Assembly (NCBI GenBank): GCA_963922205.1
Contig: CAWUHX010000044.1
Span: 1-64,000, forward strand
DNA from: Romanomermis culicivorax
Lineage: Eukaryota; Nematoda; Enoplea; Mermithida; Mermithidae
Direction: 5' to 3'
DNA: 64,000 nt
Shown here piece after piece: positions 21,549-33,969 of this stretch. Below the pieces are notes generated by a model. It did no database searches and was not told the DNA's origin. It saw only the letters and a list, made by a program, of their open reading frames with translations. The translations under genes and the position numbers were made by a program. How positions within the stretch are numbered: position 1 is the first letter of the stretch; every line of letters begins with the position of its first letter.

Positions 21549-24500
21549 TTATTTCCGCAGGAATCCGCATCCTTTCGGCAAAACTTTGGTTGGAGTTTTG
21601 CTCATTTTCAAAATGCCGGGTGGAGGCATCTGTACTGATTGACTCATAGTCGGCGCTCGTGGGGCTAAAGCTCGTTGCGCAGCTCCCAATGATGTTCGAA
21701 TTCCAACAGCTGGTGGTTGGGTTGTCCCGGTTGTAGTCATGGTGATGATGGGAGCCGGCGTCATTTGATACTTCCGAGGTATGCTCGCTTTCAACGATGC
21801 TATCTCGTCTTTTCGCTTCTTTTCTTCGGCTCTTTTGTCCATTTCGATTTGGTATTCGCGATGGATTTTTCGAATGATAGCTTTTCTTTCTTCGGTGGCC
21901 GGATAATTCGGAGCTCTTGTATCAGTCAAACATTGTAAAATGTAGCGCAGAGCCATCGAATACGAATTATCAGTCATTTTGTAGTCATAAGCTTGTCGGG
22001 CATGGAAGAGAAACAGCGTAAGCTGTGTTATGACGATGGCATTTTCAGGGCCATAGTACTTGTAGTAATTGCACATCCAGCTTAGGAGAACTGCAGTGAG
22101 TTCCTCCGTACAATGTGGATCTCGACGCAAGTATCGTGCTTGGAAATAGTCAGGGAAATCCTGAGCTATTTGTTGCGAAGCCGCGGTGGCCTGACACAGA
22201 ATCATTAGATCGAAATTGAGATGGGCGCGACTGAAGTAATTAACGATAATTACTTCATCGGTTGTTCTAGGTTGAATTTGGGCCGTTATAGGCGCAGTAG
22301 GTACGCTAGGGTACCATTCTTCAGGTGGTGTACATTGTCTAGCAAATTGGTGATGCGGAATTTTGTATTCTCAAACGATTCGCTGTGGCTTTTGTTGATC
22401 GCTAGCCACTTCCACTTGTTGTGACGTCATTGGTTCGTCCATCATTTTCTCGGAGTCAGCCGTCAGAGGCTGTTGACACTCTAATTCCTCTTTTCGCAAC
22501 TGATCTCGTTTTAAGGCGCTGGCCCATTCGATTCTCTTTTGATGATCCTTTGAATAGCTGGGATGTTCTCATCTATAGTCACGATCACGATGATATTTTC
22601 TCAGTCGTTCATTCGATGCCTATTCTCCATGACGATACTTTCGACTATCCTAATCCTCACTTTCTTTTCATGCAATAGACTGTGAAGGTCGTTCTCGTGT
22701 TTGCGAGTCAGTTTCTTTTTGTTCTCTACTTCGCGTATCTTCTCGCGAATCACGACGTTTCTTGGATGGTGGCACATAGTTTGGATCTTCCGGATGAGAC
22801 TCCAGATAGTCCTGAATAGTGCGCAATTGCCTATCGATCGCATTCCGTCTTCGAAACAGTGAAAACTAATACGCTCTAACATCGCAAATCGGTTCGCCCT
22901 GTTTGTCGCATAGTCGATCTTTTTTAACATCCAAAACAGGAGTCGTACTTTCGGTACTGACAAGTGTAGAGGTGTCTACCTCGTTTTTCTTCAGTATTCT
23001 ATGTCGCGTAGGAATTATTCGCGGCGGTATCATTTTGGAATCATCGTCATCTTCTCCTTTCATTTGAGATATGTCTCTCATCGACGTAGTTTTTACCAAC
23101 GTGGCTCTTTCTCCATAATCCTCTCCTTTATCCCAATCTATGTCATACTGACTGTACCATAGATTTTTGGATAATGGTGCTAGCGAGGATGTAGTTTTAG
23201 CTGTTGTCATTGGCGCGGTAGTATCCGTTCTTGATACGTCTTCTTCTTCGCTATCGATTTGTATAACATCAGTTTCTGTAGGGATTTCCGTTTTTACTGT
23301 GAACAATTCTTTGGCGGTTTGTTTTATTAAGGATTCGACGGCCATTGTCGTTTTTGTATCCAGTTCAGTTTCCGCGGAAGTTTGTGTAGGAGCCTGGGTA
23401 GGCGTTTTTGTCGGACTTTCTCCCATCAATGTAGTGCCCAGATGCACGGGTAGATTCGAACTCATTGTTAAAATGTGGTCGGGCCGAAAACAAATGAGTC
23501 GTTCACATTTTCGTGACGTCAAAATTGGTGAGTTATACCAAAAATAGTAATAAGGATTTTCCTTGTACTTCTTTTTTGTTACTAGATCGGTTTCGCTAGA
23601 GACAGGAAAACTGTCGTTTCGGAATATGATAGGTCCCAAAAAATATCGGTTTGCAAATATCGGTTGTTTGTTATCGCTACGATTCTTTTGGTTAAATGGC
23701 ATACAATTAGCCCATTCAATCAGTTCTAATTCGAACGCTCGGTCTCGTTTTATCCAATTTTGTTCCCATATGAGATCAATTTCGATGCTATCGCTTTTCA
23801 ACATTAGTTTTGGAATCTTGTTTTTGATTATTGCTCGCAATTCCGTTTCGGAATGTGGGGAGCATACGTGTGCGACTAACAGCATGGTTCCCCAAACAGC
23901 GTTCATCCATTCGTGATGATTAGGGAGCGAGTATAGCGGCGTTAGAGCCAGCATTTCGGCGATTTGATGATCGAATTTCATTTCGTATATCGGCCAAGTT
24001 TCGGGAGGGCCGTACATTGAAAACAGATCGTTTACGACTAGATTGAAGTTTGTTTGTTTCACTTCATCACTCATGACCATATTTTGGTCTATTTTGGACA
24101 GAAATAGGAGCGACATAGGCGCACCGACAGCGTGATGAATGCTGGTTATGTCGTTAGAGCCTAAAGCTCTGTCTATAACACTAGCACATATAGTGGCGTC
24201 ATCGTACGGTTCGACTTTTCTGTCATCTGTCAAAGATGACGTATTTTGTTTGCTACGCCTTATCAACAGTAGTTTCGATGGGTGCATTTTTAGGCCCAAT
24301 GATTTAGCAGAGTGTTCCACGTTAACGTGATTGTACAAACAATATCACATATTCTGAACCTTATAATCATAGAATATGATTTGGTTCAACACCAATATTT
24401 CGTCGCGCATGATCGCGTGCAACATGCTTTTCGAAAGCATCGGGTCTTTGACGCCGAATGCCCCTTTTTCATCGCCTTCGCAGTCAACGTTCGCGTTATC

Positions 24501-25507
24501 ATAAAGGTTTTGCGTCGCAGTATGTATGTATGCGGGCGGTAGAAAATCATGAAGAAAGATTTGTATGGTATCGTATACGCTATCGACAAAACTGTAGCGC
24601 CCATACACGAAAAACATCAAAATTGGATAATACGCGTCCAATATCGAGTAGGTTAGGACCTGCTCATCGGGTTTCCCAGCTTGGGCGATTTGGTCGTTCG
24701 CTTGGGGGAAGTACAGTGTAAAATGCTCTACATTTAGCGCGAACATGTTGGTGACTATTCCTTTTAATTTTTTGTTTTCGGGACAAAGGCCGATTAGATG
24801 TGCCCTTTCCCATTTTTCAGGCGAGCGTTCGATGTTCTCTAGTATGATCTGGACATCGACCAGTATACTAGGGGCAAGCACGGTGAAGTGCGTTTTGCGA
24901 GCGTCAGGCGAATAGTATTCGCGTCCATGCGTGTCCTTCAGACATTTCCAGCCGTCGGCCTGATCAAAACTGATAACAATGGTTTTGGGAGCTGATACGA
25001 ATTCGTAAAATGCCGTCAATCTTCGGGAGTAGCCGCTAGGGCGTCAAACATTATGGTGTATCCAGTTGGGAAGCCCAACTGGACGAACCGAGCGACGTGA
25101 GTCGCGTTTTGGTTCACTATATTCATTTTTGTCTTCTCATGAATGTACAATTGATTCGTCGAAATCTTTTTGACGTCAAACCCGACCAATAAGTGGCCTC
25201 GAATATTCGGTTTCAAATGTGCTGACAATGCACTTTTCAATTCAATGTATCATGGATCGCCCAGGACATTGAGGGGCCTGGCGTAAACCGTTTCGAACCA
25301 TCGCTTGAACTCTGTGATTCTTATCATGTGTTTGATGTTATATTTGTCCGCAAAAAAGAATCTATCGTCCTGGCGATATTGTTTCTTTTGATACGATATG
25401 TATCTATCTTGATTGTTGAAATATTTCTTGGAAATCAGTGGCGGATTGATCAATGATGTTGATATCGCCGAACTTTGCAATGTTGTCGCTTCGGACTCGC
25501 TGGTCAT
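21549..25507 (-). pseudogene. Element 2 ORF3: exonuclease-like third gene, broken
   Basis: This is the homologue of element 1 ORF3. It starts near 25507 with a polar segment ending QYRQDDRFFFADKYNIKH, which matches the element 1 splice junction region but is uninterrupted here. A TGA at 25252-25250 breaks the frame. Next come GHLLVGFDVKKI (exonuclease motif I, with Lys where element 1 has Glu), a frameshift near 25018, [12 protein letters not shown] (probable motif II) and LKGIVTNMF leading to [16 protein letters not shown] (motif III, Y-x3-D). A TGA at 24347-24345 precedes a Thr-rich disordered region (24338-22866). The last 218 codons (22205-21549) contain the C-terminal helical domain. Several breaks make it a pseudogene, and the motif-I substitution suggests catalysis may already have been lost. 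Confidence 0.8.
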
Positions 25508-26011
25508 CTTTCATTTATCAAATTTGATTTGTCGTTATCGAGCAATTGATTCGATCCGACCGTTCACTGAGCTTTCAATTTATCAAAATGAGAAAAAAGA
25601 GCGAAGGATCTTGCTAAAAAGATGAAGGTGTAAAGTGGAGAGTTGTTAACCACAAATTCAAATTTTCATGCACATGGCAAAAAATGTAAAGTTCAGATTG
25701 GGTGGGACCGAAGGAAGATATTTCTACAGCGCACGCTTTTAGCTTCATTTTTCTTTTTTGCGCTACTACTTAAGGAAGGTCAATTTCTTCGAAATGGTCG
25801 TGAATATACACAAAACTACGCGACAGTATCACACATATTTCTTTCACTCATTCCACACCGAATCTCTATTAGCGCGTTGAGCGCGTTTTGATAACGAAAA
25901 CTTTATACTCATCGCCTTGCTTACGATTATAAAATAATTAGAATTTTATTAACAAAGTTAAAGTTAGTGTTAGTTAAAATATTATGAAAAATTTACAATT
26001 TTTAATTTTTT

Positions 26012-27343
26012 TCAAAGTCTCGGAGGACCACTGTCTTCCGACTCTAGAATTGCCAATGCCGTACGAGGCATGTATGGCTTTACGCGAGAAAGTGAGACTT
26101 TCTGAGATTGTCTGGGACAATCTAAACTATTGATTGTTATGACGTTCATCAAAATTTCGGAATTTTCGACCACTACGAAGGGTCTAATATAGTCTTTATC
26201 GATTTTAGTCATTTTTTTTGTTGATAATCAAGAGTATGAGATCATTTAGATCGTATTTCTGCTCTTTCGCTTTTTTATCGAAAATGGCTTATGTGATTCT
26301 GACACTTTTTTCAAGTCTTCCGAAACTTCGTTATATAACGTTAGTTGCGCTCGCGTGAAGATATACTGATATGCATCGTAGTTTAGCGGTAATGTTAGAC
26401 TTTTCGCGTAGTCAAAATCTATTGCGATTCTGGGTTCATATCCCCGCAAAAGTCGAAACAGAGAAAAGTGAGTAGCTGTGTGAGGAACAGCATTATAGGC
26501 GAATGTCGCGAAAGGTAAATATTGTTCCCAATTATTGGGATCTTCAGCAGTGAATTTTTTGAGTTGCAAAATCAACGTTTGATTGAATCTTTCTACCATT
26601 CCGTTACATTGAGGATGATACGCGGTGGTGTTGATTTTCTGCACTTTCAGAAGTTTGGCGATGTCTTTCATCAAGTTTGAAGTGAATCCTGAACCCTGAT
26701 CTGATAGTAGATGTTTGGGGCTGCCATGAACCAAAACTACATTGTTTACAAAGCTTTCGACAATAGTTGCTGCTTTTTGATCTGGAATCAAATGAGCGCT
26801 TACCCATTTAGTGAAGTAGTCATGAAATACAATGACGTATGATCTTTTCTCACCCAGAGGGGAAATGTTTATTATGTCGGTCGCAACAATTTCGAATGGA
26901 TATTTTGGCTGTATCGGCATCAAGGGAGGAGGTTTCCGCAACTGCGAAGTTGTTTGTTGACATGTTCTGCATGTTTTGATCCATTTTATTATCAATTCTT
27001 CCATTTTCGGCCACCAGAAATGCTGACGAATCATTGCTGTAGTGCATCTATGACCTTGATGGCACAAAATCTTGGCGCCATGTAATTGATACAAAACGCT
27101 TTCTATCAAAGTTGTTGGAACTACTATCGTGGAAGCTGTATTAGCTTGTTTTGATGTTTGGTAAACTATTTCGTTTTCGGTATGAAAAGCAGATGAAATC
27201 ATAGAGATTTGCTTCTGTTCCAGGATTTTTACCAATTTTGCCATATACGGATCTTTTCTTTGAGCTTCACGAATTTTTTCCGGTGATTCAATTGTTACTA
27301 GCCGTTTCTCAGGCTGTTGGAAGTCTTCTTTGAACGTCGGCAC
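26012..27343 (-). pseudogene. Element 2 integrase
   Basis: The N-terminal zinc-binding region has H-x-H ([12 protein letters not shown]) and C-x2-C (CRTCQQ), with [20 protein letters not shown] between. The catalytic core shows [12 protein letters not shown] (first Asp), [17 protein letters not shown] (second Asp) and [16 protein letters not shown] (Glu). A possible C-terminal segment continues at 26012-26212 (YIRPFVVVENSEI, SQKVSLSRVKPYMPRTA), a GPY/F-like region, in another frame. Together these are a nearly complete Gypsy integrase, which inserts element cDNA into chromosomes. It is separated from RNase H by a MITE, so the polyprotein is broken. Confidence 0.9.
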
Positions 27344-27428
27344 TTTACTTCTTTCTTCTTCCTGCGTCTTTGATCTTGTTATAGCTGCAGGGACAGTCTT
27401 TTTTCCTTCGCCAAATGGTGGTATGAAT

Positions 27429-27634
27429 CATACCTGTAAGACCTCCGACCAGTTGGGGGGGGTAGGAAATAGTCGAAATTTTTCCCAAAAAAGGCCAAAA
27501 AACATACACTTTTTGGCAAATTTTTTTAATTTTTTTCCAACTGGGGGGGGGGGTTTGGGGGGGGAATGATTTTGGGTACTCGGTTGACCAAGTTGGGGGG
27601 GGGTCCCCCCCCAACCCCCCCAAGTACAGGTATG
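27429..27634. mobile_element. MITE family 2, clean copy inside element 2 pol
   Basis: It is a 206-bp element with termini CATACCTGTA and TACAGGTATG. It is flanked by GTATGAAT (27421-27428) and GTCTGAAT (27635-27642), an 8-bp duplication with one mismatch. It carries long G and C runs (27544-27568 and 27594-27618) that can fold back. It is the reference copy for the fragments at about 990 and 4010-4387. Confidence 0.85.
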
Positions 27635-27649
27635 GTCTGAATATTTCAT

Positions 27650-29209
27650 TTGTTACTTCTTCGCTAATCATTGACTTCACTTTAGCGGGAGGCTCGTTTC
27701 ATGATAGAAAATCAGGCAAACATTTTCTTTGCCTTTCACATATTCAACGCAATAGTCGCAGTCTTGAAGCTTTATTGCGAAGTTCTGGAGTCCTGAATTT
27801 CGATGTTTTTCTTCTTTAATCCATTGCAAGGGTTTATGGTCAGTTCTGACTGTTACCTTTTGACCATAGACATAATGTCTGTACCATCAGAAAGCTTCTA
27901 CTATTGCAAGACATTCCCGCTCAGTCGTACTGTAGCAGGTTTCTAGGTCAGAAAGAACTCTACTATTGTACGCGATGACCCATTGATCATTTTCATTTTC
28001 TTGATACAAAATTGCACCGATAGCAGTTGTGCTAGCATAAGTTTGAATAATGAATTTCGATTTTTGGTCATTATAGACAGGATATCGCAAAAAAGGAGTT
28101 GAGGTTAGAGATGTTTTAATCTCATTAAAAGCTGTTCCATGTTCTTCGCTTATTTCATATTTCACGTTTTTTCGTAGTAGTTGATAAAGCAGTGGCGAAA
28201 GAGTGGCAAGATTTGGTATGAATTGTCTACACCATTGAACTAGGCCCAAAAAACTTTGAAGATCTTTTACCGTTTTTGGCATTTCATAGTTTACGATCGC
28301 GGAGACCTTTTCGGGATCAGGCGAAATTCCCTTTTCGCTTAGCAAGTGACCAAGAAATTTTACTTGTTTGGGTACAAAATCGCATTTATCAGGTCTCAGG
28401 GTTAGATTCCCGTCATGTAGAGCATCAAAGATCAGTTGGATATGATTTAGATGATGGTTATACGTTCGCAAAAAAACTATGATATCGTCGATATAGACCA
28501 AACAGATTTTCCAGATGTATGGATGCAGGATCCCTTCCATTAGTCTTTGAAATTCAGCAGGAGCATTTTTCAAGCCAAAAGGTAGAACTTTGAAACGAAA
28601 CAAACCTTCTTGGCTAACGAAAGTAGTTTTATCACGTGAAGCGATGTCTAAAGTGATTTGCCAGTACCCTGCTTTCAAGTCTAGAGTTGAGAAAAATTGT
28701 GCATTTCCTAAAGCATCTAGATAGTCATCGATTCTCGGAATCGGAAATTTATCGCTAGGAGTAACTTCATTTATACCTCTATAGTCGACTACAGGTCGCC
28801 AACTTCCATCTTTTTTGGTTACCAGAAACATAGGCACAGCCCACGGTGATTGGGAAGGTTCGATGAGGCCTTTTTCTAGCATTTCTTGAGTTTTCTGACG
28901 AACCATTGGTCTTTGTTTAATCAGTGCACGATAGTAGTGTTTCATGACTGGTTTTGCATCACTGGTGTCTATAGAGACCGTTAACTCGTGAGTGAGAGTA
29001 GGCTGATCTCCAGGGAGACTGAAAACATCGCGGTATTGCTTGAAGACTTCGATAGCGATTTTTCTATCTTCATCATCAATATTCAACTTTTCAGTCATTT
29101 TTTCGAGAGCGAGTTGAAGTTTTTCTTCTTCTGATATAGTTGACTGATCTTTAACCAACGTTGCTGGTTCATAGTCATCTTCATGATCGCTTAGCAACAT
29201 GACGGTCAT
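27650..29209 (-). pseudogene. Element 2 reverse transcriptase and RNase H
   Basis: Reverse transcriptase motifs can be read in order: [64 protein letters not shown], then the catalytic VYIDDIIVF, followed by VKFLGHLLSEKGI. RNase H follows with IQTYASTTAIGAILYQE, where Tyr replaces the first catalytic Asp of the usual [18 protein letters not shown] is interrupted by TGA at 27889-27887, and TVRTDHKPLQW follows in the same frame. The TGA aligns with a basic residue in element 1. The stop and the RNase H substitution show decay. Confidence 0.92.
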
Positions 29210-29344
29210 TTTTGATTCTTCGAATCGGAATTTAACGTCAGCGATGAGCTGGTTAGGTTGTAGATGGATACCGTTCCCACTATTATTGACGAATAATAGT
29301 GGACATTTGCCTTCAGTTATGTTGATTATCGCTAGTTCGATCGG

Positions 29345-30259
29345 TTATTCACAGTTTTCTTTTCCGAAGTTCACGGGTTGAACTATGATGCTTTTGAAGC
29401 TTTCGTTTGTGAAAGGGAAGATTTTCCCATCAACCCACCTTTGACAATTCGGTTCTACGTAGCATGACGAGTTATTCAAAATCGGTAGGGATCTGTCGAT
29501 TTTCACGATTTGTGTTTGACTTTGTCCCGTAGAAGTATTTGAAAATACTTCATCATAAGGCACTTTTTCAATCCGTTTCAAAACTAGGTTTAGTTCTTGT
29601 TGAACGTCTCTGATTCTGATGAAATTTTCGCGAAAGTTTATTACAGCTCGAATGCTCGGATGCACTAGGAAATCGGTTCCTAGGAGGCATTGCTCTCCTG
29701 CAGTAGGTAGAATCCAGCATCGTACTAGATGCATTCCGAAAGATGAGTTGATTTTGAAGATTATCAGGCCTCGGGCATCGACGATAGCACTATCAGCTAC
29801 TTTTATCTGCGCGGATGTTTCTAACGTATCATAGTCAATCCCCAAAGAGCGTTGAGCTAGACATGAGGAAATGACTGAACATTGAGCACCTGTGTCAATC
29901 AACGCTTTCGTTTTGGTTTTTCCGATTTTGGCATAAATATGAAAAGCACGAGTAGGAGCATATAAGCTCAGAAGTTTGATGTCTTTTTGCAAACATTCTT
30001 CGATTCGACACACGCTAGATCTCGCGATCCACGGTTCAGTAGGTTTTTCGATTGTGAAATCTGTGATTCCAGGAGCAACAAAGAAGTTTGTAGCTTTTGT
30101 TGTTTCTGTCAGTTCAAGCATATTAGCTGTACTAGTTGTCGGCTTCATCGGAACAAAAGGTTTAGGTGGGTTAAACACCGTTTTGGTTTCTGATGGCAAA
30201 ACTTGTTGCGAAGATTTTGGAGAAATTAGCTGAGTCTGTATAGACTGTGAGTTATTCAT
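29345..30259 (-). pseudogene. Element 2 aspartic protease region
   Basis: A 304-codon open frame contains the retropepsin signature [13 protein letters not shown] in the middle and a downstream CLLGTDFLVHPSIRAVI. These correspond to the flap and second hydrophobic block of Gypsy proteases. The enzyme matures Gag-Pol. It sits between gag and reverse transcriptase, as in element 1. The domain itself is intact, but its links to gag and RT are broken by frame changes. Confidence 0.85.
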
Positions 30260-30376
30260 CGGATAGTAGTAATGCTTTTCGATTATGTTTTCTTGTCGGG
30301 ATTCGGAATCGCAGAGAGAGATGTTTGCAACATCTCTCTGATAGTTTCCGTTATTGCGATTGAAAAATTGGTTATT

Positions 30377-31886
30377 TCAGTCGAAATTTTGATTCTGATT
30401 GAGCATGTAGTTATGCGTATTTTGTTGAAAATGAGGACGCCAATTATGGTTATTTTGCCATTGATGATTGGGTTGCTGTTGCCGAGGCTGAGAAGCCTGT
30501 GGTTTCAATTGATAGCATTCGGAGCTGTCATGTTTACACTGACCATGATAGGTGCAGTATTTCACGGGTCGTTCACATGACTGATTTCATTGGAAGTTTT
30601 GATTTTGAGAGAAATCCCCTATAGGAATGTTTTCTCTATTCCGGAAATTGGGACCTATCATGGTCGATCTTCGATTTTTAAAATTGTTAGCATTTTGTGT
30701 TCTTTCTCGGATTCCAAACTTTTCTAGGATTCATTTTACGCTTTCCTCAAACTCTTTAGTCTTCATTTGAGTCGAATTTTCTTGAAACCTCACGCTATTT
30801 CGCTGTCTAGAGTCATATCTGTTTCGGGATTGAGAGATATCTCTGAAACGAGGTTTCGAATCATCTCTGAAGCGCAACTGTGATGGTTGTTCTTCCGACA
30901 GATTTTCGAGTCTGTTAACCAGTATAGGTTGTTCTACTCTCACAGTGGACTGTTTATTGGCTCGCTGGATTTTCTGAACTTTCACGATGGCTATAGCTAA
31001 GTCAGTGATCGTTTCTAGAGTACTCGCTTCAATCAAGACTCTGTAAATTTCCGGAATTTTCCAAAGAAAAGTTGTGATAACTTTTCTATGGCGATACTGA
31101 GCGCTTCTGTCGTAGTACAGTAGATGTACGTAAGTGCTGATTCGAATTTAAGAAAGCTGATGGATCTTCGGTTTCGAACAGAGCGATGGACTGGAGCTCG
31201 CATTGGAGCGTATCTTGGTCGCAATTCGGTGCATTCATACACATTAAAATCTGTTTCGCTTCAACGTAGGATCGGACATCTCGTATGGTGTTCAGGGCAC
31301 CATCGCAAGTCAAGCGACACAATGTGTGAAGTTTCACATACTCAGAGGCATCGAGGCCAAACTGGTTTTCAAGTGCAATGAAGAATTTCATCACTTGTTG
31401 ATTTCGGGTCGAATTATCTAGTTTTTGCAGCGCTATCTTTTTACAGATAGTCTTAATTCTCATTTCGTCATCAGCGAAAGATCTATGCACCTGAGAAAGT
31501 GGGATAGACGGAAAATTTATCTGAGAGTTTAGCGCATTTAGCGCGTTAGAGCGGTCAAACATTTGAGTCGGGATGATTAGATCATCGTCGTCATCGATTA
31601 TACTTCGAAAACTAAGTTGACTTTTTCGATCGCTAGTGACATTTTTCGGTTTATTCAATTTCTGAGACTGAGTGTAAGAGCTCGTAGGTCTCGCGATATT
31701 CTCGATTTCAGGGACGTTCGGTTTTGATAGCTCTTCTTTCTGAGCTCTCATTGCTTCGATTTCAGTTTTAAACTCATCGAGAAGTTTTTGTTGTTGAGTC
31801 ACTATAGTCACTATTTCGCTTAATGCGTTGGTAGCGTCGCCACAAAAATTTATCATTTCGGCATCACATTTTTGCATTACGTCCAT
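30377..31886 (-). pseudogene. Element 2 Gag
   Basis: Fragments in three frames are present. The first (31886-31086) starts with a predicted coiled coil (LSEIVTIVTQQQKLLDEFKT), followed by a capsid-like region aligning with element 1 Gag (QQVMKFFIALENQFGLDASE). A second (31036-30731) is Arg-rich, with RFRDDSKPRFRD. The third (30565-30377) carries a zinc knuckle CTYHGQCKHDSSEC, that is C-x2-H-x4-H-x4-C, and a Gln/Asn-rich tail. Frameshifts near 31170 and 31036 break the protein. It would package element RNA in virus-like particles. Confidence 0.82.
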
Positions 31887-32550
31887 ATAGGCATCATTAT
31901 CGAAGATTTATCGAGAATCAGTCTCTTCCGGTTTCGGTTTTAGAAAGTTGAATTTTCGATTTTCAAAAATTTTCGGAGATAGAGATTGTGAAGTCTTTCA
32001 CGTTTTTAGCAGAGCAGACGTTTCCAGTAAATCAAAATCACGCTTATCTGCTTCGTAGAGAAGCAGTAGATTCGCGTTTTTCGCAGTCAAAATTTTCGAT
32101 TTCTAGATTATCGGGATTCGCTAGTTTCTTATAGAAACCTTTTTCGTAACTTAGCGCTGTAGAGCGAAGCGTGCGGTTTTCCTCCATTTTTTCGGATTTT
32201 CGGTTTTTCACAAATTTTGGCATTTCCTCAACCTTTAGACAAGCTGGTAGGGTCACCAAATTATGTTGTGCGTGAAAATAAGAGTGACGACGAAAGTTTA
32301 AAGCTGTGTAGCTTGATGAGTTATCGCACGTTTTAGAAGAGACGTACGAAACGTAGAAGAGCATGCGGAACGCTAGAAATGGAACACTCGGAGTGTTTGA
32401 CCAATTTACGCAATGATAATCGTACGCAGGAGATTGAGGGGCTCGTAGAGAGCGCTATGTCAATTATCCAGGGATCTTCGCTCAGGTTGTTAAAGGTTTT
32501 TGGATGCCAAAACTCGGGCCGTACTATCTTAACGGCTAGGAGTTTCACCC
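31887..32550 (-). other. Element 2 leader region
   Basis: This lies between the 5' LTR and gag on the minus strand and would hold the primer binding site and packaging sequences. A 106-codon frame at 32044-32364 has no recognised motif. A tRNA primer match directly after the LTR could not be assigned. Confidence 0.4.
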
Positions 32551-32834
32551 GCATACTCAAACTATTTTCCAAATAGTTTGACTCAACCTAGGACACACTT
32601 TTTTCACTCAATTAACTAATATACAATTTGCCGCCTCACACTCTCCAGACAAACAGGAAAACACAACCATCTGGCTACAGTACAAATGATCTCTCTTCAA
32701 AACATTTTCACAATTTCTTCACATTGTAGCCACGCCTCTCCGTGGGTCTCGCCACGATCTTTCTTTCTCGAACTTGCCAATCTTTTCACAAACTGGACAG
32801 AAACTTTACAAATACGTCCAATCGCTCCACAACA
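32551..32834 (-). repeat. Element 2 5' LTR
   Basis: It matches 20905-21191, sharing CTCCAGACAAACAGGAAAAC-like and GTAGCCACGCCTCTCCG-type blocks. Small differences between the two LTRs show the insertion is not recent. Confidence 0.85.
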
Positions 32835-33047
32835 TTGGTTTGTAGTGGTACAAATGAAGCCAAAATTTTTGTTTGTACTCTGGACCGCTTTGTTTGTAAA
32901 GTACAAAAAAATTCTGGTGAGTGAGATGATCCTATTGTCGTATTCAAGTAGTCTCACATAAACTTTAAATCCCTGCTATACTTCGCCGGTTGGCCGTAAA
33001 AGTAGTACACCAGCTCAGAACCGGCGCAGGTTATGGGGGGAGTATTC

Positions 33048-33196
33048 TCATGTAAGCGATTACCAAGTTTGTGATTCTCAAGTGAGTGATTCCCAAGTGG
33101 GCGATTCACAGGTGAACGAATTCCCATGTGAGCGATTCCCAATTGAGCGAATTCCCAAGTGAACGAATTTCCAATTAACCGATTCCAAATGAATGA
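33048..33196. repeat. 15-bp minisatellite
   Basis: About ten degenerate copies of a unit like GTGAGCGATTCCCAA run in tandem, with variants GCGATTCACAGGTGAAC and GCGAATTCCCAAGTGAAC. The unit length is a multiple of three, so an incidental minus-strand frame shows a repeating five-residue pattern. Confidence 0.8.
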
Positions 33197-33293
33197 TCGA
33201 GAATGTAGTAACACTTTCTTCATATTTTCCTTCTTTACCTCATATTTTTCTTGGTATTTATTTCTTTTTTCTTTCGTTTTCTGTGTATTGCTT

Positions 33294-33969
33294 ATGTTTT
33301 CGGTTATGTATGTTTTTACGTTTTCATCTTTTTTCTGTGCTTTCTTTCATTTTTGTCCTTCTTGTCATCTAATTTTTTCTTTTTTTGCTCATGATACAAT
33401 TCATTACAAGTTGTCGTTTTAAATAACCGTAGTCTTTCGTATAATTATTGTACAGTACGACATGCTTGGGTCTTTCATCGTTTTGAGTGTGAAAATCTCC
33501 ATAAAAAATATAAACAAAAGAATGCTAGAAGAAACAAAACATCAAGAGAAAGGAAACTTCAACAAAAATGAGGACAGTAAGGATGAGTCAAAATAGGTGG
33601 AAAAGCATTAGAAAAAGAAAAAAACATGAAAAAGTGACAAGAAAGAAGAAGCAAGATAGAGAAAGCAGCAGGGAAGAAGGAAAAAATAATGCGATAAAAA
33701 GAAGAAAGAAAAAAAAGATGAAGAAGTAAAAGCAAAAAACTAAGATGAAAAGTAGGTAAGAATGAAGAAAAAATCACAAAAGGTGAGATTAAATAGGAAA
33801 TAGAGCATGCCGAATTGTATAAGAATCATATGAGAGACAATGCTTATTAAAAATAACAACTTGCAATGTATTGTTTCATGAGCAAAAAAAAAGTAGATGA
33901 CAAGAAAAAATAAAATGAAAGAAAGCAGAGACAAGATAAAATGCAAAAACATGCGTAAACGAAAGCATA
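33294..33969. mobile_element. Long inverted-repeat element cut by element 1
   Basis: The left arm at about 33294-33475 is pyrimidine-rich and ends with TTTTTGCTCATGATACAATT, then CATTACAAGTTGTCGTTTT. It is complementary to the right arm at about 33800-33969, whose reverse complement contains TTTTTGCTCATGAAACAATA, then CATTGCAAGTTGTTATTTTT. Similarity runs right up to the LTR at 33970, so the element was probably truncated there. The middle is a purine-rich spacer. No transposase is encoded. Confidence 0.65.

Larger units (their letters stand above)
20905..32834 (-). mobile_element. Ty3/Gypsy element 2, full-length but decayed
   Basis: Near-identical direct repeats at both ends (20905-21191 and 32551-32834) enclose, in minus-strand order, gag, protease, reverse transcriptase-RNase H, integrase and a third gene. 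This order (integrase after RNase H) is that of Ty3/Gypsy. All genes carry stops or frameshifts, and a MITE sits between RNase H and integrase. No target-site duplication is visible. At 11.9 kb it is long for Gypsy because of the roughly 4-kb third gene, which it shares with elements 1 and 3. Confidence 0.9.

Noticed and set aside
22421-24330. Plus-strand frames opposite element 2 ORF3
   Set aside because: They are shadows of the minus-strand coding sequence and have no motifs.
33048-33196. Pentapeptide-repeat protein on the minus strand
   Set aside because: The pattern follows from the 15-bp DNA repeat; there is no domain-length frame.
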